NCBI RefSeq assembly: GCF_028890485.2
Contig: NZ_JARCHV010000002.1
Coordinates: 248,001 to 312,000 of the forward strand
Direction: 5' to 3'
From: Planococcus sp. SK3692
GTDB taxonomy: Bacteria; Bacillota; Bacilli; Bacillales_A; Planococcaceae
Length of the DNA stretch: 64,000 bases
Made by a program: the position numbers and the translations under genes. How positions within the stretch are numbered: the first letter of the stretch is position 1; every line of letters starts with the position of its first letter. The notes under the pieces are model-generated. The model was not told the origin of the DNA. It did no database searches and worked only from the letters and a program-made list of their open reading frames with translations. Shown piece after piece: positions 29,603 through 37,529 of the stretch.

Positions 29603-30517
29603 GTGAAAGGCTTGGATATATTAAAAGGTAAATATCTGGAAAAAGTTGAAAACGATGCTACCACTCTTTCTTTACTAGGCAGAGGTAGTGGTTTGGAACT
29701 AATGAAACAAACCATTTTAAAAGATAATACTTTTATTTTGATTCCAAGCGAAGCCGCTGAGGCTCATGAATTCTATTACATATTAGATGGGGAAATTCAG
29801 GCTGAAATAGAAGGCAATGAAGTCCATCTTGTCAAAGATGATTTCTTTTCATGCAAAGAATTGGAATCCCCAGTTAACTTCACAGTTTTAGAGACAGTTG
29901 TCTTATTATCTGTATCGAATTTCCCTATCTTCCACTACGCCAGCAAAATGATTGCTGAGCTGCGGAAAATAGGTGAAAAAGTCGAGCATAAAGACCGTTA
30001 TACATTCAATCATAGTTTCCGTGTAGCTAGTTATGCGATTAAGACAGCATCCAAAATGAAGCTGACAAGAGAACGAACAGAGTCATTATTTTTGGCCTCT
30101 CTTCTCCACGATATCGGCAAAATCAATATTCCTGAAGAAGTATTGAAAAAACCTGCCAAATTGACCGACGAAGAATTCGACCTGGTGAAAAAACATCCAG
30201 GAGACGGTGCTGATATGATTCGCGACACCCCATATAAGGATATCGCGAATATTGTCGAGCAGCACCATGAACGCGTGAATGGAAGAGGTTACCCATTTGG
30301 CTTAACAGGTGATGAAATCCTGCTTGAGGCGAAGATCATCGGGGTATGCGATACGTTCGACGCGATGACGGAAGACCGTGCATACCGATCTGCGTTCACC
30401 GCACAATACGCGATGGATGAGCTCGAGCGGCTGATTGGCATCCAATATGATGAGGACGTTGTGAAAGCATTCAAGCAGGTATTATTGGAAGAAGGCAAAT
30501 TAATAGACACACCCTAA
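29603..30517 (+). CDS. cupin / HD-GYP domain phosphodiesterase
   Basis: A 304-residue soluble protein. Residues 20-110 look like a cupin-type sensor (TFILIPSEAAEAHEFYYILDGEIQAEIEGNEVHLVKDDFF). Residues 130-295 are an HD-GYP domain with metal-binding His/Asp (FNHSFRV, SLLHDIGKINIPEEVLKKPAKLTDEEFDLVKKHP) and the diagnostic HHERVNGRGYPFGL, then ICDTFDAMTEDRAYR-like sequence. HD-GYP enzymes hydrolyse cyclic di-GMP or related dinucleotides, so this may couple a small-molecule or metal signal to second-messenger breakdown. GTG 29603 follows AGGGGA. It follows the secreted protein gene by 87 nt and its terminator overlaps the stop codon. Confidence 0.82.
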   Translation: MKGLDILKGKYLEKVENDATTLSLLGRGSGLELMKQTILKDNTFILIPSEAAEAHEFYYILDGEIQAEIEGNEVHLVKDDFFSCKELESPVNFTVLETVVLLSVSNFPIFHYASKMIAELRKIGEKVEHKDRYTFNHSFRVASYAIKTASKMKLTRERTESLFLASLLHDIGKINIPEEVLKKPAKLTDEEFDLVKKHPGDGADMIRDTPYKDIANIVEQHHERVNGRGYPFGLTGDEILLEAKIIGVCDTFDAMTEDRAYRSAFTAQYAMDELERLIGIQYDEDVVKAFKQVLLEEGKLIDTP

Positions 30518-30546
30518 AGGATGCTCATTCACAAGAGTGTCCTTTT
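30516..30546 (+). terminator. terminator of the HD-GYP gene
   Basis: 11-bp stem (AAAGGATGCTC with two wobble pairs), 8-nt loop, T-rich tail. It begins inside the stop codon. Confidence 0.75.
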
Positions 30547-30635
30547 CCTTTTATGGAGGAGCGATGTTTGAAGATAGGCAATTCCGTCTATACTTACTAC
30601 ACTAAGCTTTATCAAATTAAGGAGGAGATCAGAAC

Positions 30636-31178
30636 ATGGCAAGAAGATCAGGTGGATTTTTCAGCAAGCTCGTATTGCTCGGGGTAGGCGCGGCAATCGG
30701 GGCAGTGATGACACAGAAAAAATCGGAAACGGGCAGCACGCAAAATACCGGCAGCTCTTCGATGAATACAGCCGATATGAAAGAAAACATCAAAAAGAAT
30801 TTGGACCGCTTCAATGAACAATCAGGAGGCATGGTCGACAAAGTAAAGCCCCATATCAACAAAGCAGTGGACACGGTCAAGACGACAATCGAAAAGCAGC
30901 AGCAAATGATGGACAAAGAAAAAGACGCGCTCGACCAAGCGAACAAAACAGTCCAGGATGAAGTCGGCGAAACAAAAGGCTCGGATTCTTCAGCAAACCA
31001 AACGACAGCTTCAGGGAATAAAGACTCGTTCTCGTCCGCTGGTTCTTCTTCAGAATCTGATAAACCAAGCGGCGGCGCATTCGGCGGCAGCACTGCGTAC
31101 ACAGAATCCTTGAAAAAGAATCTAGAAAATGATTCATCTTCTGACAAATCTTCAAATGGTGGCACAACGAAAAATTAA
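30636..31178 (+). CDS. YtxH-like stress protein
   Basis: A 180-residue protein of the broad YtxH family. Residues 1-25 (RRSGGFFSKLVLLGVGAAIGAVMTQKK) form the Gly-rich hydrophobic segment that could insert in the membrane. The rest is hydrophilic: a helical stretch (MKENIKKNLDRFNEQSGGMVDKVKPHINKAVDTVKTTIEKQQQMMDKEKDALDQANKTVQDEVGE) and a Ser-rich, disordered C-terminus. The biochemical role is unknown; relatives are general stress proteins. ATG 30636 follows AAGGAGGAG. It is a second YtxH-type gene besides the fusion at 8668, but its upstream region lacks a clear sigma-B GGG box. Monocistronic. Confidence 0.65.
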   Translation: MARRSGGFFSKLVLLGVGAAIGAVMTQKKSETGSTQNTGSSSMNTADMKENIKKNLDRFNEQSGGMVDKVKPHINKAVDTVKTTIEKQQQMMDKEKDALDQANKTVQDEVGETKGSDSSANQTTASGNKDSFSSAGSSSESDKPSGGAFGGSTAYTESLKKNLENDSSSDKSSNGGTTKN

Positions 31179-31203
31179 CTTCGGTTATAATAGAACAAAG
31201 AAC

Positions 31204-31233
31204 AGCTATGCCGAGCGTGGGCATGGCTTTTTC
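31204..31233 (+). terminator. terminator of the YtxH-like gene
   Basis: Stem AGCTATGCC / GGCATGGCT with a T-run. Confidence 0.78.
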
Positions 31234-31318
31234 TTTCCCGCCAGTAGACAGAAAATTCATATCTTTTAAAAATCATCGGGAGTTACTGGAGGTATTCTAA
31301 CAGAGGGGGTTCGGCCAC

Positions 31319-32776
31319 GTGTTTAACGATTATAGAACCAGTCCATTTTTTGACGAAATGTTTACGTCTGATGGAAAACCGAAAGCCCATTACGAAACTT
31401 TCCACGAAGTGATCAAGCGATTTTCAGAAGATGAACTAAGGGAAAAGCATGAAACGGCGCAGTTATCGTTTCTGCGCCAAGGCATCACGTTCACCGTTTA
31501 CCATAATAATGTAGGAACTGAGAGGACGATGCCGTTCGACTTTGTGCCGATCATCATCCCGCCTGAAGAGTGGGAAGTGGTCGAAAAAGGAATGACACAG
31601 CGCGCAGAGGCTTTGAATCGTTTTTTGGATGATGTCTACCATGACCAAAATATTATTGAAGCGGGAATTGTGCCGCGCCATCTCGTCGAAGACAATCCTT
31701 ATTATTACGAACAGCAAATGAAAGGAGTCGATATCCCGCTCAACAACCACATCTTTCTGGCAGGGATCGACTTAATACGCGACGAAACCGGCAAATACCA
31801 TGTGCTGGAAGACAATTTGCGCAACCCGTCTGGATTGTCGTATGTATATCAGAACCGTTACGTCATGCGGCAAGTATATCCTGAGTTTTTCGTCAATCAT
31901 TCAGTCAGGACGCTCGAGCATCAAATGAGTTTCCTGCACGATTCGATTTTGGACCATGCCCCAGAAGGGAGAAAAGACAAACCGTTTGCGGTGCTCTTGA
32001 CGCCTGGCATGTACAACTCAGCTTATTACGATCATGTCTTCCTGGCCCAGCAGATGGGCATGGACTTAGTCGAAGGCCGCGATCTGGTCGTCCGCAATAA
32101 CATCGTCTACATGAAATCGATACGGGGGCTAAAACGCGTCGACATCATCTACCGCCGCATCGACGACGATTTCTTGGATCCGGAAGCATTCCGTTCAGAT
32201 TCCGCGCTCGGGGTACGGGGTGTGATGGAAGCTTATCAAAAAGGCAATGTCGCGATTTTGAATGCGGTCGGCAATGGCGTCGCGGATGACAAAGCAATCT
32301 ATGCGTATGTGCCGGAGATGATCCGCTATTATTTGGAAGAAGAACCGATCATCGACAATGTGAAAACTTATTTGCTTGATAAGCCCGAAGATCGGGAATG
32401 GGTACTCGAGCATCTTGAAGAGCTCGTCGTCAAAAATGTCGGGGCATCCGGCGGTTACGATATGCTTGTAGGCCCGCATGCCTCGAAGGAGCTGATTGAA
32501 AAGTTCAGGGAGAAGATTATCGAGACGCCTCATCAGTATATAGCACAGCCGACGATTAAGCTGTCTCGCGCACCTGCTTATCAAGGAGACAAGTTCTACC
32601 CTTGCCATGTGGATCTGAGGGTATTTGTCATGAGAGGCGAGACGACCCATGTCCTGCCTGGTGGATTATCCCGTGTTGCGCTGAAAGAAGGATCCCTTGT
32701 CGTCAACTCATCGCAAGGCGGCGGTGGAAAAGACACGTGGGTATTTAAGAAGAAAGAAGAAGGGGAGGATGCGTAG
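31319..32776 (+). CDS. circularly permuted ATP-grasp protein
   Basis: A 485-residue enzyme of the circularly permuted ATP-grasp type (DUF404/407 lineage). Marks include VPIIIPPEEWEVVEKGMTQRAEALNRFLDDVY, HVLEDNLRNPSGLSYV, VLLTPGMYNSAYYDHVFLAQQMG, DIIYRRIDDDFLDP and VVKNVGASGGYDMLVGPHAS. ATP-grasp enzymes activate a carboxylate and join it to an amine or thiol, so a peptide-ligase reaction is expected; the substrates are unknown. GTG 31319 is used, 8 nt after GAGGGGG. It is directly followed, with no gap, by the alpha-E/transglutaminase gene; these three domains recur together in many bacteria and were proposed to make or modify a peptide. Confidence 0.85.
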   Translation: MFNDYRTSPFFDEMFTSDGKPKAHYETFHEVIKRFSEDELREKHETAQLSFLRQGITFTVYHNNVGTERTMPFDFVPIIIPPEEWEVVEKGMTQRAEALNRFLDDVYHDQNIIEAGIVPRHLVEDNPYYYEQQMKGVDIPLNNHIFLAGIDLIRDETGKYHVLEDNLRNPSGLSYVYQNRYVMRQVYPEFFVNHSVRTLEHQMSFLHDSILDHAPEGRKDKPFAVLLTPGMYNSAYYDHVFLAQQMGMDLVEGRDLVVRNNIVYMKSIRGLKRVDIIYRRIDDDFLDPEAFRSDSALGVRGVMEAYQKGNVAILNAVGNGVADDKAIYAYVPEMIRYYLEEEPIIDNVKTYLLDKPEDREWVLEHLEELVVKNVGASGGYDMLVGPHASKELIEKFREKIIETPHQYIAQPTIKLSRAPAYQGDKFYPCHVDLRVFVMRGETTHVLPGGLSRVALKEGSLVVNSSQGGGGKDTWVFKKKEEGEDA

Positions 32777-34648
32777 ATGTTAAGCCGTGTTGCAAATTCA
32801 TTGTATTGGATGTCACGGAATGTCGAGCGGGCGGAGAACAATGCGCGAATCCTCGACGTGCAATTGCTGCAGATGATCGAAGCGGCTGATGAAGAGCTGG
32901 TGCGCGATTCGGATTGGCGGCTGATTTTTGAAATCTGCGATTCGACGGAAACGATGCGCCGGATTAAAGCCAACCCGACGTATGAAGAATCGGAGCTGGT
33001 GCAGTATTTGGCGATGGCACAGGAAAATTCCAATTCAGTCGCTAGCTGCGCAATGGTCGTCCGCGAAAATGCCCGCATCAGCCGGGACCATATCCCCGAT
33101 GATTATTGGGAAACATGGAACCGCGCGTATTTGTCGTTGACGGACATGGATCTGAAAAACAGTTCAGTCCGTGACATGAGGTCATTTCTCGAGAACATCA
33201 AAACGACTTCGCTTATTTCCCAAGGAATTGTCGAGTCTTCGATGTCCCGGGGAGTGGCGTATCAAATGATCAAGATCGCCAAATGGCTGGAGCGGGCCGA
33301 AAAGACGGCGCGCATTTTAAATGTCGTTTGCGAACGGACGCGTGAACGCGTCCGGAAAGAAAAGACCGATGATTATTATTTCTGGCTTGCGGCTCTCAGG
33401 ATGACCAATGGCTATAACGCATACTTGAAGAGCAATCCGCCGCGCATGGAACCGAAGAAAGTATTGAGTTTTTTGATCTCGGACAAAACCTTTCCGAGGT
33501 CGATCCGCTATTGCCTTGATCATGTACGGGCAGCAGTTGAAGAACTTGAAGAAGGCAAAGTGTCCCATTATTCTTGGGAGTTATATGCCAAACTCGATGA
33601 AGTCCGGACTTCCTTCAGTGAAACGGATATCGAATCTTTGGATTCAGATGAATTGATGCATTTCCTGAACTGTTTCCAAGATGGCTGCAATGAAATCAGC
33701 CGTATTTTCTCCAGCACTTATTATTTAACGGATCCCGAAGCCGAGACAGCAATGGCGTTCCAATCCCAAGGGATGGACATGAAAGGAACAACTTCTATGA
33801 AATACAAAATCGAGCACACCAATATTTTTGATTATGAAACCATCGTTGACCAAAGCATGAACACCATCCGCCTGAAACCGAGAACAGATGAATGCCAGCG
33901 CCTCCTGTCTTACCGTGCGGATATCACGCCGGCGACATTGACGACAAACCATGTGGACATTTTCGGCAATAATGTCGAGACCTTCTTTATCGCCGAACAC
34001 CATCAGCACCTCGAAGTAAAAGCGACGTCCATTGTCAGCATCCAGAAAAGCCCGTTTATCCACCGTATCGATTATTCACCGGAGATGAACGTTATTTTCC
34101 ATTCCCAATTATTTGCCGAACACTATATGGCTTATTTGAGCAACACTGCATATACGTATATGTTGCCGGAGCAGATGGAGTTGGTTGATCGTGAACTCGG
34201 GGACATGAGCAATCCGGTGCAATACTCTATCGACGTAATGGAATATTTATTCGATCATTTCACTTATGACGGCGAGTCAACGACCGTTACCACAACAGCT
34301 AGTGAATCGTTCAACCTGAAAAAAGGCGTGTGCCAAGACATTACGCACGTTATGCTCGGCATCTTGCGCAGCAAAAACATCCCGGCACGCTATGTCAGCG
34401 GCTATCTCTACGTTGGGGAAGACTCTGCGCTTGTCGGTGACGCAGCGAGCCACGCTTGGGTTGAAGTCATGGTACCGGGCATCGGCTGGGTCGGGCTCGA
34501 TCCAACGAATAACGTCGAAGCGCTGGAAAACCATATCCGCGTTGGCACAGGGCGTGATTACAACGATGTCAGTCCAGTCCAGGGCGTCTATAGAGGCGGC
34601 AGCCAATCACTCGATGTGAAAGTCTCTGTCAGCTTGCTTGACCAATAA
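32777..34648 (+). CDS. alpha-E domain fused to transglutaminase-like protein
   Basis: A 623-residue protein in two parts. Residues 1-315 are an alpha-E (DUF403) all-helical domain ([53 protein letters not shown]). Residues 341-623 ([29 protein letters not shown]...) are a bacterial transglutaminase-like cysteine peptidase with N-terminal beta domain. Its triad is Cys in [13 protein letters not shown], His in [12 protein letters not shown] and Asp in GLDPTNN. Usually these are separate genes beside an ATP-grasp gene. At the junction an AAAGGAA site lies 8 nt before the in-frame ATG 33797, so the C-terminal half may also be made alone. It starts right after the ATP-grasp stop, with GGGGAGGATG in that gene's end. 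Confidence 0.83.
   Translation: MLSRVANSLYWMSRNVERAENNARILDVQLLQMIEAADEELVRDSDWRLIFEICDSTETMRRIKANPTYEESELVQYLAMAQENSNSVASCAMVVRENARISRDHIPDDYWETWNRAYLSLTDMDLKNSSVRDMRSFLENIKTTSLISQGIVESSMSRGVAYQMIKIAKWLERAEKTARILNVVCERTRERVRKEKTDDYYFWLAALRMTNGYNAYLKSNPPRMEPKKVLSFLISDKTFPRSIRYCLDHVRAAVEELEEGKVSHYSWELYAKLDEVRTSFSETDIESLDSDELMHFLNCFQDGCNEISRIFSSTYYLTDPEAETAMAFQSQGMDMKGTTSMKYKIEHTNIFDYETIVDQSMNTIRLKPRTDECQRLLSYRADITPATLTTNHVDIFGNNVETFFIAEHHQHLEVKATSIVSIQKSPFIHRIDYSPEMNVIFHSQLFAEHYMAYLSNTAYTYMLPEQMELVDRELGDMSNPVQYSIDVMEYLFDHFTYDGESTTVTTTASESFNLKKGVCQDITHVMLGILRSKNIPARYVSGYLYVGEDSALVGDAASHAWVEVMVPGIGWVGLDPTNNVEALENHIRVGTGRDYNDVSPVQGVYRGGSQSLDVKVSVSLLDQ
33782..33799 (+). promoter_or_regulatory. internal ribosome binding site and ATG within the fusion gene
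   Basis: AAAGGAA, an 8-nt spacer, then ATG in frame at codon 341, exactly where the transglutaminase domain begins. It looks like the start signal of a formerly separate gene and may still work. Confidence 0.5.
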
Positions 34649-34730
34649 TGCCAATAATCGCTCAACTGCAAAACTGCCCGATCCGTGCCATAATGAAGAG
34701 ATAAGACAGATGAACGGAGAAGGAGAACTT

Positions 34731-36176
34731 ATGAACACGAACCAATTTAAAGATTACGGCATTAGCGAGCCGATCGTAAAAGCGCTAGAAGGCCTTGGAT
34801 ACCAACAGCCGACTGAAGTACAGCAGCAAGTCATTCCGGCCGCCCTTGAAAAGCACGATTTGACCGTCAAATCGCAAACCGGCAGCGGCAAAACAGCCGC
34901 ATTCGGCATTCCGCTGTGCGAACTTGTCGATTGGGATGAAAACAAGCCCCAAGCGCTCGTCTTGACACCGACCCGTGAACTTGCCGACCAAGTGAAAGAA
35001 GACATCACCCACATCGGTCGATTCAAGCGCATCAAAGCCGCAGCGATCTACGGAAAGCATCCGTTTGCGTATCAAAAGGAAGAATTGAAGCAAAAATGCC
35101 ACATCGTCGTCGGAACGCCGGGACGTGTGCTCGACCATATCGAAAAAGGCACCTTGAAGCTCGAAAAAATCGAGTATTTGGTGTTGGATGAAGCAGACGA
35201 AATGCTTAATATGGGTTTTATCGAACAAGTTGAATCGATCATCAAGCAGCTGCCAAAAGAACGCACGACGATGCTGTTTTCGGCAACCTTCCCAGGGCAT
35301 CTAGAGAAGTTGCAGCGCGATTTCATGCGCTCCCCGCGCTATATCGGAATCCAGGCAGCGGATACCTTAGAAGAACGCATCGAGCATTCGCTCATCATCG
35401 TGAAAGAACAGGATAAATTCCAGTTGTTGCGCGATATGACCGTCGTTGAGAATCCGGACAGCTGCATCATTTTTTGCCGTACGAAAGACCAGGTCGATGC
35501 CGTTTCGGAAGGGCTTGAACGCCTGTTCTACACAAGCGATCAATTGCACGGCGGCATGACCCAAGAAGACCGTTTCGGCGTCATGGATGATTTTCGCCGC
35601 GGCGAGTTTCGTTATTTGGTCGCGACAGACGTCGCGGCACGCGGCATCGATATCGACGGCATTACGCATGTCATCAATTATGATTTTCCGCTCGAGAAAG
35701 AAAGTTATGTCCACCGTGCTGGACGCACAGGGCGTGCCGGCAAGAGCGGCAAGGCAATTTCTTTTGTCACGCCGTTTGAGGATAAATTCCTGAAAGAAAC
35801 AGAAGATTATTTAGGGTTTGAAATCACGCGCGTTGAACGGCCGTCAAGAGAACAGGTTGCTTTGGCAAAACCGGCGTTCGAAGACAAGATCGAGAGCCGC
35901 CAGAAGCCGAAGAAACACAAAGCGGCAGCGCTCAACCAAGACATCATGAAGCTCTATTTCAACGGGGGCAAGAAGAAAAAGCTGCGCGCTGTCGATTTTG
36001 TTGGGACTTTGACCAGTATACCGGGCATCACGGCGGAAGATATCGGTATCATCAAAATCCAGGACACCGTCACATACATCGATATTTTGAATGGCAAAGG
36101 GCTGCATGTCTTGAAGGCGATGAAAGACAAAACCATCAAAGGCAAAACCTTAAAAGTTCATAAAGCGAAAAAATAA
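34731..36176 (+). CDS. dbpA: DEAD-box RNA helicase DbpA
   Basis: A 481-residue ATP-dependent RNA helicase of the DbpA/YxiN type that acts in 50S ribosome assembly at hairpin 92 of 23S rRNA. Motifs: [13 protein letters not shown] (Q motif), [53 protein letters not shown]. Residues about 400-481 ([48 protein letters not shown]) form the RRM-like domain that gives specificity. The frame is open further upstream, but ATG 34731 is preceded by AGAAGGAG. It is 82 nt downstream of the transglutaminase gene with no terminator between, so read-through is possible. Confidence 0.92.
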   Translation: MNTNQFKDYGISEPIVKALEGLGYQQPTEVQQQVIPAALEKHDLTVKSQTGSGKTAAFGIPLCELVDWDENKPQALVLTPTRELADQVKEDITHIGRFKRIKAAAIYGKHPFAYQKEELKQKCHIVVGTPGRVLDHIEKGTLKLEKIEYLVLDEADEMLNMGFIEQVESIIKQLPKERTTMLFSATFPGHLEKLQRDFMRSPRYIGIQAADTLEERIEHSLIIVKEQDKFQLLRDMTVVENPDSCIIFCRTKDQVDAVSEGLERLFYTSDQLHGGMTQEDRFGVMDDFRRGEFRYLVATDVAARGIDIDGITHVINYDFPLEKESYVHRAGRTGRAGKSGKAISFVTPFEDKFLKETEDYLGFEITRVERPSREQVALAKPAFEDKIESRQKPKKHKAAALNQDIMKLYFNGGKKKKLRAVDFVGTLTSIPGITAEDIGIIKIQDTVTYIDILNGKGLHVLKAMKDKTIKGKTLKVHKAKK

Positions 36177-36180
36177 TCTC

Positions 36181-36223
36181 AGGCCTTTTCCAAGCTGCAA
36201 AAGCTTTGGAACTGGCCTTTTTT
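36181..36223 (+). terminator. terminator of dbpA
   Basis: Interrupted stem AGGCC..TTCCAAGCT / AGCTTTGGAA..GGCCT followed by TTTTT. Confidence 0.75.
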
Positions 36224-36305
36224 CTATTGATTGATACAGATTTTTAATGGAACGGGTTCTTTTGTAACGAAAAAAAGCGTAATTGTCATCAAATATGCCT
36301 ATGGC

Positions 36306-36322
36306 TGTCACATGATTGTAAC
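36306..36322 (+). promoter_or_regulatory. WalR (YycF) box
   Basis: TGTCAC, 5 nt, TGTAAC: the essential WalR consensus is TGTWAH-N5-TGTWAH, so one base departs. It lies 87 nt before a LysM-3D wall protein start and probably overlaps the -35 region. YocH, a B. subtilis protein of the same architecture, is a WalR target. Confidence 0.6.
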
Positions 36323-36408
36323 CTTGCCGTGCTATTTTAATTTTACTGAAAAGCTTTCAACCGATTTACGCAAGGCACAATCATCCGACAGGTAAAGGGG
36401 ATAGGAAC

Positions 36409-36972
36409 TTGAAAAAATTATTGGCGGCTTTAGGAATGGCAATGCTTTTATTACTCGGTACTTCACTTACGACTTCTGCAGCATCGAATGTTTACACAGT
36501 TAAAAGCGGCGATACACTTTATAAAATTTCCCAGCAAACAAAAGTATCTGTAACTAACTTGAAATCATATAACGGTTTGAAATCGAATCTAATCTACCCG
36601 AAACAACAATTGAAATTGAAAAAAACAACAGCGCAAACCATCTCCAAACCATCGACGCCATCTGCAAGCAAAGATAAAGTGGTGAAAGAATTCACGGTTT
36701 CCGCGACAGCCTACACGGCCTATTGCAAAGGATGCTCCGGGATCACGAGAACGGGCATTAACCTGAAAAAGAACCCAGGACTTAAAGTCATCGCAGTCGA
36801 CCCGAAAGTCATCCCGCTCGGTTCTAAAGTATGGGTGGAAGGCTACGGTACCGCAATCGCAGGAGACACTGGCGGCGCAATCAAAGGCAAGAAAATCGAC
36901 GTCTTCATCCCAACTCAAAGTCAAGCACTTAAGTGGGGACGTAAAAACGTAAAAGTTAAAATCCTAAAATAA
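36409..36972 (+). CDS. secreted LysM-3D domain cell-wall protein (YocH-like)
   Basis: A 187-residue exported peptidoglycan-active protein. Signal peptide residues 1-25 (MKKLLAALGMAMLLLLGTSLTTSAAS); LysM domain 28-71 (VYTVKSGDTLYKISQQTKVSVTNLKSYNGLKSNLIYPKQQLKL), which binds glycan; a Ser/Pro-rich linker; and a 3D domain 95-187 whose three conserved Asp residues are in VDPKVIPLG, AGDTGG and IDVFIPT. 3D domains are related to the MltA lytic transglycosylase fold, so it likely trims wall glycan. TTG 36409 follows AAAGGGGATAGG. The WalR-type box upstream ties it to wall homeostasis. Monocistronic, ending at a strong hairpin. Confidence 0.85.
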   Translation: MKKLLAALGMAMLLLLGTSLTTSAASNVYTVKSGDTLYKISQQTKVSVTNLKSYNGLKSNLIYPKQQLKLKKTTAQTISKPSTPSASKDKVVKEFTVSATAYTAYCKGCSGITRTGINLKKNPGLKVIAVDPKVIPLGSKVWVEGYGTAIAGDTGGAIKGKKIDVFIPTQSQALKWGRKNVKVKILK

Positions 36973-36974
36973 GC

Positions 36975-37006
36975 AAAACCCGGCTGATCCATCAGCCGGG
37001 TTTTTT
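36975..37006 (+). terminator. terminator of the LysM-3D gene
   Basis: Perfect 14-bp stem AAAACCCGGCTGAT / ATCAGCCGGGTTTT with a 2-base centre and a T-run. Confidence 0.9.
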
Positions 37007-37113
37007 GACGCTTTTTATACAGGATGCACCTGAAAACGAAGCTCACACCATAGGCCAGAGCATTTACTGTCCAGATCGCTTTTCGCTATAAATGCTACAT
37101 TACAAGACGCCAC

Positions 37114-37133
37114 CACCCGGGAAGCGATTCCCC
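37114..37133 (+). repeat. short hairpin repeat, copy 1
   Basis: Twenty bases identical to those at 37363-37382. The core GGGAA-GCGA-TTCCC folds into a 5-bp stem closed by a GNRA-type loop. Confidence 0.6.
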
Positions 37134-37227
37134 CCACTAGCCGGCAACTCCGTAAAGAAGCAGATCTGTTTAAATAAACTCGACTCAATGAAATCTCCCA
37201 GCCGCCTAGCGCCAAGGGTGATCCAAC

Positions 37228-37260
37228 GCCGTAAGACAGGCGTTCTTCCTGTCTTACGGC
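37228..37260. repeat. perfect 13-bp inverted repeat
   Basis: GCCGTAAGACAGG, a 7-nt loop (CGTTCTT), and the exact complement. It is not followed by a T-run on the plus strand, so it is not a standard terminator; it is remote from the nearest gene ends. Confidence 0.65.
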
Positions 37261-37362
37261 AAGAGGCCAACCCAAAGCAGGGCGGCGACTAGCCAAACGA
37301 AGCTTCATTCCAACCACCGAAACGATTCCGCAAGCAAACCCTCGCTACCTTCTTCCAAACAT

Positions 37363-37382
37363 CACCCGGGAAGCGATTCCCC
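37363..37382 (+). repeat. short hairpin repeat, copy 2
   Basis: Exact second copy of the 20-bp element at 37114-37133, 249 bp downstream, in the same orientation. Confidence 0.6.
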
Positions 37383-37449
37383 GAAAGCACCGACACAATT
37401 CGCTGTATTCCACAAATTAAAAAACAAGCACCATAAAGAGGTTAAATAA

Positions 37450-37488
37450 TTAGTCTTTTAGGGAAGAGATGTATATACTGTTTGTATA
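37450..37488 (+). promoter_or_regulatory. promoter and inverted repeat of the plus-strand carotenoid operon
   Basis: TTAGTC (37450-37455), 18 nt, TATACT (37474-37479). The -10 box is the left arm of TATAC-TGTTT-GTATA (37474-37488), a 5-bp inverted repeat with 5-nt spacer. A near copy precedes the minus-strand carotenoid operon. Confidence 0.5.
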
Positions 37489-37529
37489 GGTATTGTATAA
37501 CTTTTACAAGTGAAACGGGGGCTTACGCA

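Larger units (their letters stand above)
37007..37449. other. gene-free region with hairpins and a short repeat
   Basis: No credible coding frame is present. The region holds two copies of a 20-bp repeat and a strong isolated inverted repeat, each listed separately, and is C-rich on the plus strand compared with neighbouring intergenic DNA. It separates the LysM-3D gene from the carotenoid locus. Confidence 0.5.

Noticed and set aside
30567-30592. Sigma-B promoter before the second YtxH-like gene
   Set aside because: GTTTGA is present but the -10 element lacks GGG; a weak sigma-A reading (TTTGAA-N16-TATACT) is equally good.
31310-31325. Second parS site around the CACGTG at the ATP-grasp start
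   Set aside because: Only the central hexamer matches; both outer halves of the consensus are wrong. Other CACGTG sites in the window fail likewise.
37015-37317. 100-residue minus-strand frame in the gap before the carotenoid locus
   Set aside because: It runs through the repeat and hairpin elements, has no ribosome binding site and shows no protein-like pattern.
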